DNA of 64,000 bases, taken from Kitasatospora phosalacinea. GTDB lineage: Bacteria; Actinomycetota; Actinomycetes; Streptomycetales; Streptomycetaceae. Numbering within the stretch: the stretch's first letter is position 1; the number at the start of each line of letters is the position of its first letter. The stretch lies in contig NZ_JNWZ01000015.1 of assembly GCF_000716545.1 (NCBI RefSeq), forward strand, positions 177,842 to 241,841. Direction: 5' to 3'. Below are positions 32,380 to 40,187 of the stretch, in pieces. The notes below the pieces were generated by a model. The model was not told the DNA's origin. It saw nothing but the letters and a program-made list of their open reading frames with translations, and ran no database searches. The position numbers and the translations under genes were made by a program.

Positions 32380-33396
32380 TCAGCGGCGCGCCGTGAGCGT
32401 CGCGCCGACGCTCGCGGCGACCACGCAGCAGATGCCCAGCACCTGCGGCAGGCCGAGGACCTGGCCGAGCACCAGCAGCCCGACCAGCGCGCTGACCGCC
32501 GGGTCCAGGCTGACGACCACGCTGAACACCCGCTGCGACATCCGGCGCAGCGCGGTCATCTCCAGCGCGTACGGCAGCACCGGGAAGAGCAGGGCGACGC
32601 CCGCGACGGCGAGCAGCAGCAGGACGGGGGAGGCGGAGCCGGACAGGCCGTGCAGCGCCTCGGCGGCGCCGAACGGGGCGAGGGCGACCGTGCCGATGGT
32701 GAACGAGACGGCCAGGCCCTCGAAGCCCTTGAAGGCCGCGCCGACCTTGTCGGTGAACAGGATGTAGCCGGCGTAGCAGGCCGCCGCGCCGAACGCGTAG
32801 GCCAGGCCGGTCGGGTCGAGGCCGCCGGAACCGCCGTCACCGCCCAGCAGGGTGAGCAGGAGGACCCCGGCGGCGGCCAGCAGCGCCCACAGCACGTGCC
32901 CGGCGCGGCGGGCGAAGACCAGGGCGACGGCCAGCGGGCCGAGGAACTCGATGGTGGCGGCGGTGCCCATCGGCAGCCGGTCGACGGCCCCCGCGAACAG
33001 CAGCGTCATCCCGGCGGAGGCGAGGCCCAGCAGTCCGGCCATCGCCAGGTCGCGCGGGCTGCGGCCGCGCAGCCGGGGCCGGGTGACGGCGAGCAGCACG
33101 ACGGCCGCGAAGGAGATCCGCAGGAAGGTCGCGCCCGCCACTCCCAGCACCCCGAACAGCGGCTTGGACGCGGCCACGCCGAGCTGCACCGCCAGCATCG
33201 ACACCAGGCACAGCACCGGCGCGGGCACGCTCCCCAGCCGCGAGCGCAGGCCGCCCCCCGTGCCGCGCGGCATGCCGCGTCGGAGCTTGCCGACCGTCCG
33301 GGTCTGGGCCCGGGAGGTATCGGCATCCGCCTTCGATATGGAGGCGATGCTCGGGAGTTCGCTGCTGCTTTCAACGGTGAGGGACGTTCCTGGCAT
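32380..33396 (-). CDS. EamA/RhtA-type drug/metabolite (DMT) exporter
   Basis: About 338 residues with ten TM segments in two EamA repeats (LCLVSMLAVQLGVAASKPLFG ... and TGLAYAFGAAACYAGYILF ...), typical of the RhtA-like threonine/homoserine exporter branch (LQRVFSVVVSLDPAVSALVGLLVLGQ). The start is uncertain: the ATG at 33396 lacks a ribosome site and the N-terminal 60 residues before TM1 are unusually long; an ATG at 33273 is an alternative. Substrate unknown. Confidence 0.85.
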   Translation of the reverse strand: MPGTSLTVESSSELPSIASISKADADTSRAQTRTVGKLRRGMPRGTGGGLRSRLGSVPAPVLCLVSMLAVQLGVAASKPLFGVLGVAGATFLRISFAAVVLLAVTRPRLRGRSPRDLAMAGLLGLASAGMTLLFAGAVDRLPMGTAATIEFLGPLAVALVFARRAGHVLWALLAAAGVLLLTLLGGDGGSGGLDPTGLAYAFGAAACYAGYILFTDKVGAAFKGFEGLAVSFTIGTVALAPFGAAEALHGLSGSASPVLLLLAVAGVALLFPVLPYALEMTALRRMSQRVFSVVVSLDPAVSALVGLLVLGQVLGLPQVLGICCVVAASVGATLTARR

Positions 33397-33536
33397 GTGA
33401 TCGAGTCTGGCGTAAGGAGTGGTTATGGTCAAAGCCGGTTACCGGTGAGCTGCGTCGCAGGGCCACCCGGGTGAGGCGGCGGCACCGGCGGCGTGTCCTG
33501 CGCGGAGGCGTGGCGGGCCGTCAGTAGTTCTGGAGG

Positions 33537-34583
33537 GTGCGCTACCTCGGCCCGGCGGCTCTGACGGCCGCGTCACTCGTCCTGCTGCTCGCCACCGACC
33601 AGGACGCCGTCGGAATGCTGGCGGCCGGTCCGTCGGCCGCCCCCGCCCGCGCCGGGAGCCGGGCGGCCGCCCCCGCCCAGGCGGGCCCGGCCCGGGCCGC
33701 CCCCGGGCCCGCCGCCCAGCGGATGTCCACCGTGGCGCACCAGGCCGCCCCGCTGACGGCCGCCGGGATGGCCGCCGGGGTCGCCGCCACGGCCGCCGAG
33801 CCGCCGCCCGTCCGGCTGAGCCGCACGGTGCTGTCCGACCCGCTGCGCTCGCGCCGGAGCCCGCTGCCCGTCGAGGTGTTCACCGGCGCCGGGTTCGACG
33901 CCTGCACGGCGCCTCCGCTGGAGACCATGCGGGCCTGGTGGGGCACCTCTCCGTACGGTGCGGTCGGGATCTACACCAGCGGGCGGCAGCGGGCCTGCGC
34001 GCAGCCCCGGCTGACGGCCGACTGGGTGCGGGAGGTCCGGGAGACGGGGTGGCGGCTGATCCCGACCCACGTCGGGCGGCAGGCCCCGTGCATGACGGCG
34101 AGCGGCAAGGCCCAGCGGATCGACCCGGCGAAGGCGGTGCAGCAGGGCGAGGAGGAGGCCGCCGAGGCGGTGCGCGCGGTGCGGAACCTGGGGCTGCGCA
34201 CCGGCACCCCGGTCTACCTGGACATCGAGGCGTACCCGCGCGGCGACTCGGCGTGCAGCCAGGCGGTCATGGACTTCACCGTCGGCTGGACGCAGGCGCT
34301 GCACCGGGCGGGTTTCCGCTCCGGCTTCTACTCCTCCACCGACGCGGGCATCGCCGACCTGGCCGCCGCCGCCCGGGCCGGCAGCGCGCCGCTGCCGGAC
34401 GCGGTCTGGTACGCCCGCTGGGACGACCGGGCCACCACCACCGACGGCGCGGGCCGGCTCGGCGACGACCTGTGGGCCGACCACGCCCGGATCCACCAGT
34501 ACCACGGCAACGCCCAGGAGACGTACGGGGGCGCCGCGCTGACCGTCGACCGCAACCAGGTGGACGGCCCGGTCGCCCGCTGA
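33537..34583 (+). CDS. Secreted DUF1906 glycoside-hydrolase-like protein
   Basis: 348 residues. Signal-anchor MRYLGPAALTAASLVLLLA, an Ala/Pro-rich linker to about 115, then a DUF1906 (Rv2525c-type, GH25-like TIM barrel) domain: TGAGFDACTAPPLETMRAWW, AVGIYTSGRQRACAQPRLTADWV, PVYLDIEAYPRGDS, HQYHGNAQETYGGAALTVDRNQVDG. The GTG start directly abuts GGAGG with no spacer, yet an in-frame TAG three codons upstream excludes an earlier start. Probable cell-wall associated protein; enzymatic activity of the family is unproven. Confidence 0.85.
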   Translation: MRYLGPAALTAASLVLLLATDQDAVGMLAAGPSAAPARAGSRAAAPAQAGPARAAPGPAAQRMSTVAHQAAPLTAAGMAAGVAATAAEPPPVRLSRTVLSDPLRSRRSPLPVEVFTGAGFDACTAPPLETMRAWWGTSPYGAVGIYTSGRQRACAQPRLTADWVREVRETGWRLIPTHVGRQAPCMTASGKAQRIDPAKAVQQGEEEAAEAVRAVRNLGLRTGTPVYLDIEAYPRGDSACSQAVMDFTVGWTQALHRAGFRSGFYSSTDAGIADLAAAARAGSAPLPDAVWYARWDDRATTTDGAGRLGDDLWADHARIHQYHGNAQETYGGAALTVDRNQVDGPVAR

Positions 34584-34810
34584 GCGGGTGGCCCGCCCCC
34601 GTCCGGACGCGGCGGGCCCGGCCCGCTCCCCCGGCCGTCCGCCCGGCGCCGCCACGCCCCGGGCTCGGACGTACACGTCTCGTGACCTGCGCGGGAGGGG
34701 TCGGTCTCATCTCGGTTGCGACTGCTGACAGCAGGGGAGGACCGGGGAAACAATCGTAGGAGTCGGTTGCTACCTGCGAGTAGCGACGTGCCGCCGGTCA
34801 AGGAGGACCC

Positions 34811-36481
34811 GTGTACAGCACGATGCAGGACGTTCCGCTCACCGTCGCCCGAATTCTGCAGCACGGGTCCACCGTCCACGGCCGTTCGACCGTCACCACC
34901 TGGACCGAGCGCGGCCCCGAGGTGCGGACCTTCGCCGAGATCGGGGCCCGCGCCGCGCAGCTGGCCCATGCGCTGCGCGAGGAGTTCGGAGTCTCCCGGG
35001 GGGAGGCGGTCGGCACCCTGATGTGGAACAACACCGAGCACCAGGAGGCGTACCTGGCGATACCGTCGATGGGCGCCGTGCTGCACACCCTGAACCTGCG
35101 GCTGCCCGCCCACCAGCTGGTCTACATCGTCAAGCACGCCGCGGACCGGGTGGTGATCGTCAACGGCTCGGTGCTGCCGCTGCTGGCCGCCGTGCTGCCG
35201 CAGCTGGCCGGCACCGTCGAGCACGTCGTGGTGGCGGGGGCGTACGACCCGGCGCTGCTGGCCGGGTTCGGCGGGACGGTGCACGACTACGAGGAGCTGC
35301 TGGCGGGCCGCCCGACCGACTACCCGTGGCAGACCGACATCGACGAGAAGCAGGCCGCCGCGCTCTGCTACACCTCCGGCACCACCGGCGACCCCAAGGG
35401 CGTGGTCTACAGCCACCGCTCGATCTACCTGCACTCGATGCAGATCATCGCCGCCTCCAGCTTCGGCCTGACCGCCCGGGACACCGTGCTGCCGGTCGTC
35501 CCGATGTTCCACGTCAACGCCTGGGGCATCCCGCACGCGGCGTTCATGACCGGCGCGAGCCTGCTGATGCCGGACCGCTTCCTGCAGCCCAAGCCGCTCG
35601 CCGAGATGATCGACCGGATCAAGCCGACCTTCGGCGCCGCCGTCCCGACCATCTGGACCGGCCTGCTGGACGAGCTGGACGCCGGCGACTACGACACCTC
35701 CGCCCTGGAGACCGTCGTCATCGGCGGCTCGGCCTGTCCGCCCGCGCTGATGAGGGCCTTCGAGGAGCGGCACGGCATCCGGGTGATCCACGCCTGGGGC
35801 ATGACCGAGACCTCTCCGCTGGGCACCGTCGCCCACCCGCCGGCCGGCGTCACCGGCGAGGAGGAGTGGGCGTACCGGGTCACCCAGGGCGTCTTCCCGG
35901 CCTCCGTGCAGGCCCGGCTGATCGGCCCCGGCGGCGAGGCGGTGCCGCACGACGGCGTCGCCGAGGGCGAGCTGGAGGTGCGCGGGCCGTGGATCGCCGG
36001 GGCGTACTTCGGCGGCGCGGGCAACGAGGCCGAGGCGCCCGAGGACAAGTTCAGCCCGGACGGCTGGCTGCGCACCGGCGACGTCGGCACCATCACCGCC
36101 GACGGCTACCTGACGCTCACCGACCGCGCCAAGGACGTGATCAAGTCCGGCGGCGAGTGGATCAGCTCGGTGGCGCTGGAGAACCACCTGATGGCCCACC
36201 CCGAGGTCGCCGAGGCCGCCGTGGTGGCCGTCCCGGACGAGAAGTGGGGCGAGCGCCCGCTGGCCACCGTGGTGCTGCGCCCGGGTGCCGCGGCCGGCCT
36301 CCCCGAGCTGCGGGCCTTCCTGGCCGAGCGGGTCGCCTCCTGGCAGTTGCCGGAGCGCTGGTCGCTGATCGAGTCGGTGCCGAAGACCTCGGTCGGCAAG
36401 TTCGACAAGAAGGTGATCCGGGCGGACTACGCGGCCGACCGCCTCGACGTGACGGTGCTCGGCAAGGCGGACCGGGGCTGA
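34811..36481 (+). CDS. Long/medium-chain fatty-acid--CoA ligase (ANL superfamily)
   Basis: 556 residues; GTG after AAGGAGGACCC. AMP-binding core with YTSGTTGDPKG (187-197), HAWGMTETSPLG, GWLRTGDVGTITADGYL and the C-terminal catalytic lysine region KTSVGKFDKK. It activates fatty acids as acyl-adenylates and then CoA thioesters in the cytoplasm. No degradation genes adjoin it. Ends 119 bp before the His-rich membrane protein gene. Confidence 0.94.
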   Translation: MYSTMQDVPLTVARILQHGSTVHGRSTVTTWTERGPEVRTFAEIGARAAQLAHALREEFGVSRGEAVGTLMWNNTEHQEAYLAIPSMGAVLHTLNLRLPAHQLVYIVKHAADRVVIVNGSVLPLLAAVLPQLAGTVEHVVVAGAYDPALLAGFGGTVHDYEELLAGRPTDYPWQTDIDEKQAAALCYTSGTTGDPKGVVYSHRSIYLHSMQIIAASSFGLTARDTVLPVVPMFHVNAWGIPHAAFMTGASLLMPDRFLQPKPLAEMIDRIKPTFGAAVPTIWTGLLDELDAGDYDTSALETVVIGGSACPPALMRAFEERHGIRVIHAWGMTETSPLGTVAHPPAGVTGEEEWAYRVTQGVFPASVQARLIGPGGEAVPHDGVAEGELEVRGPWIAGAYFGGAGNEAEAPEDKFSPDGWLRTGDVGTITADGYLTLTDRAKDVIKSGGEWISSVALENHLMAHPEVAEAAVVAVPDEKWGERPLATVVLRPGAAAGLPELRAFLAERVASWQLPERWSLIESVPKTSVGKFDKKVIRADYAADRLDVTVLGKADRG

Positions 36482-36533
36482 CGCCCGGCGGCCCGACGGC
36501 CCTCCTCGCGAAGATCCGGAAAACAGGTTCGGA

Positions 36534-36550
36534 ATACCCCATGGGGGTAT
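36534..36550 (+). promoter_or_regulatory. CsoR-type copper operator overlapping the promoter
   Basis: ATACCCC-ATG-GGGGTAT is a perfect 7-bp palindrome matching the TACCC...GGGTA operators of copper-sensing CsoR repressors. TATAGC at 36548-36553 overlaps its right arm and can serve as -10, so CsoR binding would block RNA polymerase. Site 51 bp upstream of the His-rich DUF4396 gene. Confidence 0.75.
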
Positions 36551-36600
36551 AGCGTTCCTGTCGTCGGGGCAACCCGCCGGACCGGACGAGGAGGGCCGTC

Positions 36601-37170
36601 ATGGAGCACCACGCGCACCCGCAGCACGAGCACCACCACGCACAGCACGAGCACCACACCGGCCACGAGCACCACGCAGGCCACACCGGCCACGCAGGCC
36701 ACCCGGGTCACACCGGCCACGAGCAGCCCGCTCACGACAGCAGCTGGCGCACCGCCGCGCAGGCGACGCTGCACTGCCTCACCGGCTGCGCCGTCGGCGA
36801 GGTGCTCGGCCAGGTGATCGGCGTGGGCTTCGGCCTGCACAACGGCGCGACGGTGGCGCTGTCGATCGCGCTCGCCTTCGTGTTCGGCTACGCGCTGACC
36901 ATGCGCGGCGTGCTGAAGGCCGGCCTGCCCTTCCGGGACGCGCTGAAGGTCGCCCTGGCCGCCGACACCGTGTCGATCGTCGTCATGGAGCTGATCGACA
37001 ACGGCGTCATGGTGGCCGTCCCCGGGGCGATGGACGCGGGCCTCGGCCAGCTCCTGTTCTGGGTGTCGCTGGCCGGCTCCCTGGTGCTGGCCTTCCTGGT
37101 CACCGTCCCGGTCAACCGCTGGCTGATCGGCCGGGGCCGGGGCCACGCGGTGGTCCACGCCTACCACTGA
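36601..37170 (+). CDS. His-rich DUF4396 membrane protein, copper-responsive
   Basis: 189 residues. The first 45 contain 19 histidines in repeats such as HEHHAGHTGHAGHPGHTGH, an evident metal-binding tail. The rest is a DUF4396 domain with four TM helices (LHCLTGCAVGEVLGQVIGVG, ALSIALAFVFGYALTM, KVALAADTVSIVVMELIDNG, LGQLLFWVSLAGSLVLAFLV). The CsoR-like operator at 36534-36550 links it to copper. A role in copper sequestration or transport is inferred; the DUF4396 family has no established function. Confidence 0.85.
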   Translation: MEHHAHPQHEHHHAQHEHHTGHEHHAGHTGHAGHPGHTGHEQPAHDSSWRTAAQATLHCLTGCAVGEVLGQVIGVGFGLHNGATVALSIALAFVFGYALTMRGVLKAGLPFRDALKVALAADTVSIVVMELIDNGVMVAVPGAMDAGLGQLLFWVSLAGSLVLAFLVTVPVNRWLIGRGRGHAVVHAYH

Positions 37171-37198
37171 CCCCCGCCCCGGCGGCCCGGCCCGGACC

Positions 37199-37924
37199 TC
37201 AGCGCCCGGCGGCGACGGTGTTGCCGGTGACCGACCCGTCGGTGCCGTCCACCGTCACCAGGTGGCGGACGCCGTCCGCGCCGAGCACCTCCACCGACCA
37301 GGAACTGCCGCCGCCCTCGCGGCCGACCACCGCGAGGGCGGCCACCTTGCCGTTCGGGACGGCCGCGGCGGCCTTGGCCAGCGCCTGGTCGGCGGGGACG
37401 GCGGGCAGCGCGGCGGGGGCGAGCTTCCCGCCCGCGCCGCCCGTACCGACCGACCCGTCCGGGCCCTCCAGGACGGTGACCCCGGGCGGCAGCGTCCCGT
37501 CGCCGGGAAGGACCTTGACCGCTCCGTCCTTGCCGGTGACCACCAACCGGCCGTTCGAGCCGGGCAGTCCGGGCAGTCCGGGGAGGTCGGGGAGGCCGGG
37601 GGCGCGGATCGGGCCCTTCACCGCGTAGGCGCGGTCGAACCCGGGCGCCGAGCGTTCGTGGTGCCGCTCCAGCGCCACCCCCGCCCCGACCGCCACCGCG
37701 CCCAGCACGACCGCCACGGCGGCCCCCAGCGCCCAGCGCGCCCCGCGCCGCCGGGGCAGCCGCAGCGAACGCCGGGGCGTGGCCGGAACGGTCGGCGCGG
37801 CCGGCGCGGCCTCGGCCTCCGGCAGCGACGGCTTGGTCAGCTCGGGCCCGGGTTCGGCGGCGCGCACCGATTCGGACACGGACTCGGACTCGGATTCGGG
37901 CGCGGGCGACTGCGGTTCGGACAT
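37199..37924 (-). CDS. Membrane-anchored PepSY-domain protein
   Basis: 241 residues: cytoplasmic Glu/Ser/Pro-rich tail (1-55), one TM helix (about 66-84), a Pro/Gly/Leu-rich linker (GLPDLPGLPGLPGS) and a C-terminal PepSY-like region (ADQALAKAAAAVPNGKVAAL then WSVEVLGADGVRHLVTVDG). PepSY proteins often modulate extracytoplasmic enzymes or sensor kinases. It is divergent from the two-component genes, with an OmpR-type direct repeat between, so it is a likely regulon member and possibly a feedback partner of the kinase. Confidence 0.8.
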   Translation of the reverse strand: MSEPQSPAPESESESVSESVRAAEPGPELTKPSLPEAEAAPAAPTVPATPRRSLRLPRRRGARWALGAAVAVVLGAVAVGAGVALERHHERSAPGFDRAYAVKGPIRAPGLPDLPGLPGLPGSNGRLVVTGKDGAVKVLPGDGTLPPGVTVLEGPDGSVGTGGAGGKLAPAALPAVPADQALAKAAAAVPNGKVAALAVVGREGGGSSWSVEVLGADGVRHLVTVDGTDGSVTGNTVAAGR

Positions 37925-37999
37925 GCGGGTACGACCCCCTCGTGGGAACGCGGCCGGGACGGTCCCGTCCGGCCGGGCGCCCAGCATGCAGCCGCCCGC

Positions 38000-38018
38000 C
38001 TGAAGCCAGGCTGAAGCC
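38000..38018. promoter_or_regulatory. OmpR-type direct repeat CTGAAGCC-N3-CTGAAGCC
   Basis: Two identical 8-bp half-sites with an 11-bp period lie in the 134-bp divergent region between the PepSY gene and the response-regulator gene. This spacing places two monomers of an OmpR-family regulator on one face of the helix. Confidence 0.65.
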
Positions 38019-38058
38019 GCCCCGCCGCTCGGACCGGACGCCTGCGACGCTGTGTGCC

Positions 38059-38736
38059 ATGCGCGTACTGGTGGTGGAGGACGAACGGCGGCTCGCCGCC
38101 GCGCTGCAGCGCGGCCTGCGGGCCGAGGGCTTCGCCGTCGACCTCGCCCACGACGGCGAGGAGGGGCTGTGGCTGGCCACCGAGCACGACTACGACGTGA
38201 TCGTGCTCGACATCATGCTGCCCGGACTGAACGGCTACCGGGTCTGCGCCCGACTGCGCGCGGCCGGTGACGAGACACCGATCCTGATGCTCACCGCCAA
38301 GGACGGCGAACTCGACGAGGCCGAGGCCCTGGACACCGGCGCCGACGACTTCCTCTCCAAGCCGTTCTCGTACGTGGTGCTGGTCGCCCGGCTGCGCGCC
38401 CTGGTCCGCCGCACCGGGCGCCGCCTGCCGCAGACCCTGGAGTTCGGCGACCTGGCGATCGACCCGGCCCGCCGCACCTGCACCCGGTCGGGCACCGAAG
38501 TGCGGCTGACCACCCGGGAGTTCGCGGTGCTGGAGTGCCTGGCCCGGGCGTCCGGCGGGGTGGTGTCCAAGCGGGAGATCCTGGAGAGCGTCTGGGACGC
38601 CGCGTTCGACGGCGACCCCAACATCGTCGAGGTGCACATCAGCGCCCTGCGCCGGAAGATCGACGCCCCGTTCGGCCGCAGCGCGGTCGGCACGGTGCGC
38701 GGGGCCGGCTACCGGCTGGCGGTGGACGGTGGCTGA
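38059..38736 (+). CDS. OmpR-family response regulator
   Basis: 225 residues. Receiver with Asp51 in VIVLDIMLPG, Thr79 in MLTAKD and Lys101 in LSKPFSY; C-terminal winged helix with LTTREFAVLECLARASGGVVSKREIL and VHISALRRKIDAPF. No Shine-Dalgarno precedes the ATG; leaderless translation is possible. It overlaps the kinase gene by 8 bp. Candidate binding site: the CTGAAGCC repeat 41 bp upstream. Confidence 0.94.
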   Translation: MRVLVVEDERRLAAALQRGLRAEGFAVDLAHDGEEGLWLATEHDYDVIVLDIMLPGLNGYRVCARLRAAGDETPILMLTAKDGELDEAEALDTGADDFLSKPFSYVVLVARLRALVRRTGRRLPQTLEFGDLAIDPARRTCTRSGTEVRLTTREFAVLECLARASGGVVSKREILESVWDAAFDGDPNIVEVHISALRRKIDAPFGRSAVGTVRGAGYRLAVDGG

Positions 38737-40180
38737 CCGGACGAGGGCCCTGCGCCGCGCCCTGCGCCGCCTGGTGCCGCGCTCGGTGCGGGCCCGGGCG
38801 ACCTTCGCCGCCACCGCCGTGGTCGCCCTCGCCCTGGGCGGGACGGCGGTGGCGCTGCTCGGCGTGCTGCAGGCCAACCTGACCCGGGACGTCCGCAACA
38901 GCGCCGCCCGGCAGGTCGACAAGGTGGCCGCGCTGGCGGCGCGCGAACACCTGCCGCCGGTCATCCTGTGGCCCGGCGACAGCTCGATCCAGGTCTTCGA
39001 CGACCGGGGACGGCTGATCTCCGCCACCATCGACGCGGCGCCCCGCCCCGTCCCGCCGTTCCCCGTCCCGCCGCTCCCCGGCCTGCCCGGCCCGGCCGCC
39101 CCGGACAAGTACCGGCCCCCGGGCGCGGAGGCCGATCCGAAGGGCGTCGAGGCTCCGGGCGAGGTCAGGCAGCGGGTGGTGTCGATGTCCGTCACCGGCC
39201 AGGACGGGCAGCTCGTCATCTACGGGTCGGCCTCCCTGGGCCCGGTGGACGCGGCCGGCCGGACCGCCGCCGCCGCGCTCGCCGTCGCGCTGCCGCTGCT
39301 GGTGGCGCTGGTGGCCCTGGTGACCTGGCGGGTGACCGGCCGGGCACTGCGCCCGGTGGAGGCGATCCGCTCCGAGGTCGCCGAGATCACCGGCCACGAC
39401 CTGCACCGCCGGGTGCCCGTGCCGCACACCGGCGACGAGGTCTCCCGGCTGGCCGTCACCGTCAACTCCACCCTGGACCGGCTGGAGGACGCCGGGCAGC
39501 GCCAGCGCCGCTTCATCGCCGACGCCTCGCACGAACTGCGCAGCCCCATCGCCGTGCTGCGCACCCAGCTGGAGGTCGCACTGGCCCACCCCGACCCGGA
39601 ACTGTGGCCCGAACTGCTCGCCGACGCCCTGCAGGACACCGTCCGCCTGCAGGACCTCGCCGCGGACCTGCTGCTGCTCGCCCGGCTGGACGCCGCCGAC
39701 CCGGTCGCCACCGAACTCCTCGACCTGGACGTGCTGTTCGCCGACGTGCTGGACGCCAGGACCGCCGACCGCGTCCCCGTCCGGGCCGAACTCGCTTACG
39801 GGGCGAGGGTGCTGGGCAACCGCACCTGGCTGACCAGGCTGCTCACCAACCTGGTGGACAACGCCCAGCGCTACGCGGACAGCCGGGTCGAGGTCCAACT
39901 CGCCGTGGTCGAGGGGGAGGTGGTGCTGGAGGTGCGCGACGACGGACCCGGCATCCCGGAGCCGGACCGGGAGCGGGTGTTCGAGCGGTTCACCCGGCTC
40001 GACGACGCCCGCAGCCGCGAACTCGGCGGCGCGGGGCTGGGGTTGGCCATCGCCCGGGATCTCGCCGAGCACCACGGCGGCACCCTGGCCGCCGAATGCC
40101 CGACTGCGGCCGAACACCCGCACGGCGCGCGGCTGGTGGCCCGCCTCCCACTGGCCGGGCCACTCCCGAAGGTAAGTTGA
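38729..40180 (+). CDS. Sensor histidine kinase
   Basis: 483 residues: TM1 27-50, extracytoplasmic loop about 50-177 with the Pro-rich stretch PPFPVPPLPGLPGPA, TM2 178-201, HAMP, DHp with His268 in DASHELRSPIAVLRTQLE, HATPase with LVDNAQRYA, DDGPGIPEPDRERVFERF and GGAGLGLAI. Cognate of the upstream regulator. The divergent PepSY protein is extracytoplasmic and is a plausible signal partner. Ligand unknown. Confidence 0.94.
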   Translation: MADRTRALRRALRRLVPRSVRARATFAATAVVALALGGTAVALLGVLQANLTRDVRNSAARQVDKVAALAAREHLPPVILWPGDSSIQVFDDRGRLISATIDAAPRPVPPFPVPPLPGLPGPAAPDKYRPPGAEADPKGVEAPGEVRQRVVSMSVTGQDGQLVIYGSASLGPVDAAGRTAAAALAVALPLLVALVALVTWRVTGRALRPVEAIRSEVAEITGHDLHRRVPVPHTGDEVSRLAVTVNSTLDRLEDAGQRQRRFIADASHELRSPIAVLRTQLEVALAHPDPELWPELLADALQDTVRLQDLAADLLLLARLDAADPVATELLDLDVLFADVLDARTADRVPVRAELAYGARVLGNRTWLTRLLTNLVDNAQRYADSRVEVQLAVVEGEVVLEVRDDGPGIPEPDRERVFERFTRLDDARSRELGGAGLGLAIARDLAEHHGGTLAAECPTAAEHPHGARLVARLPLAGPLPKVS

Positions 40181-40187
40181 CGCCCCG

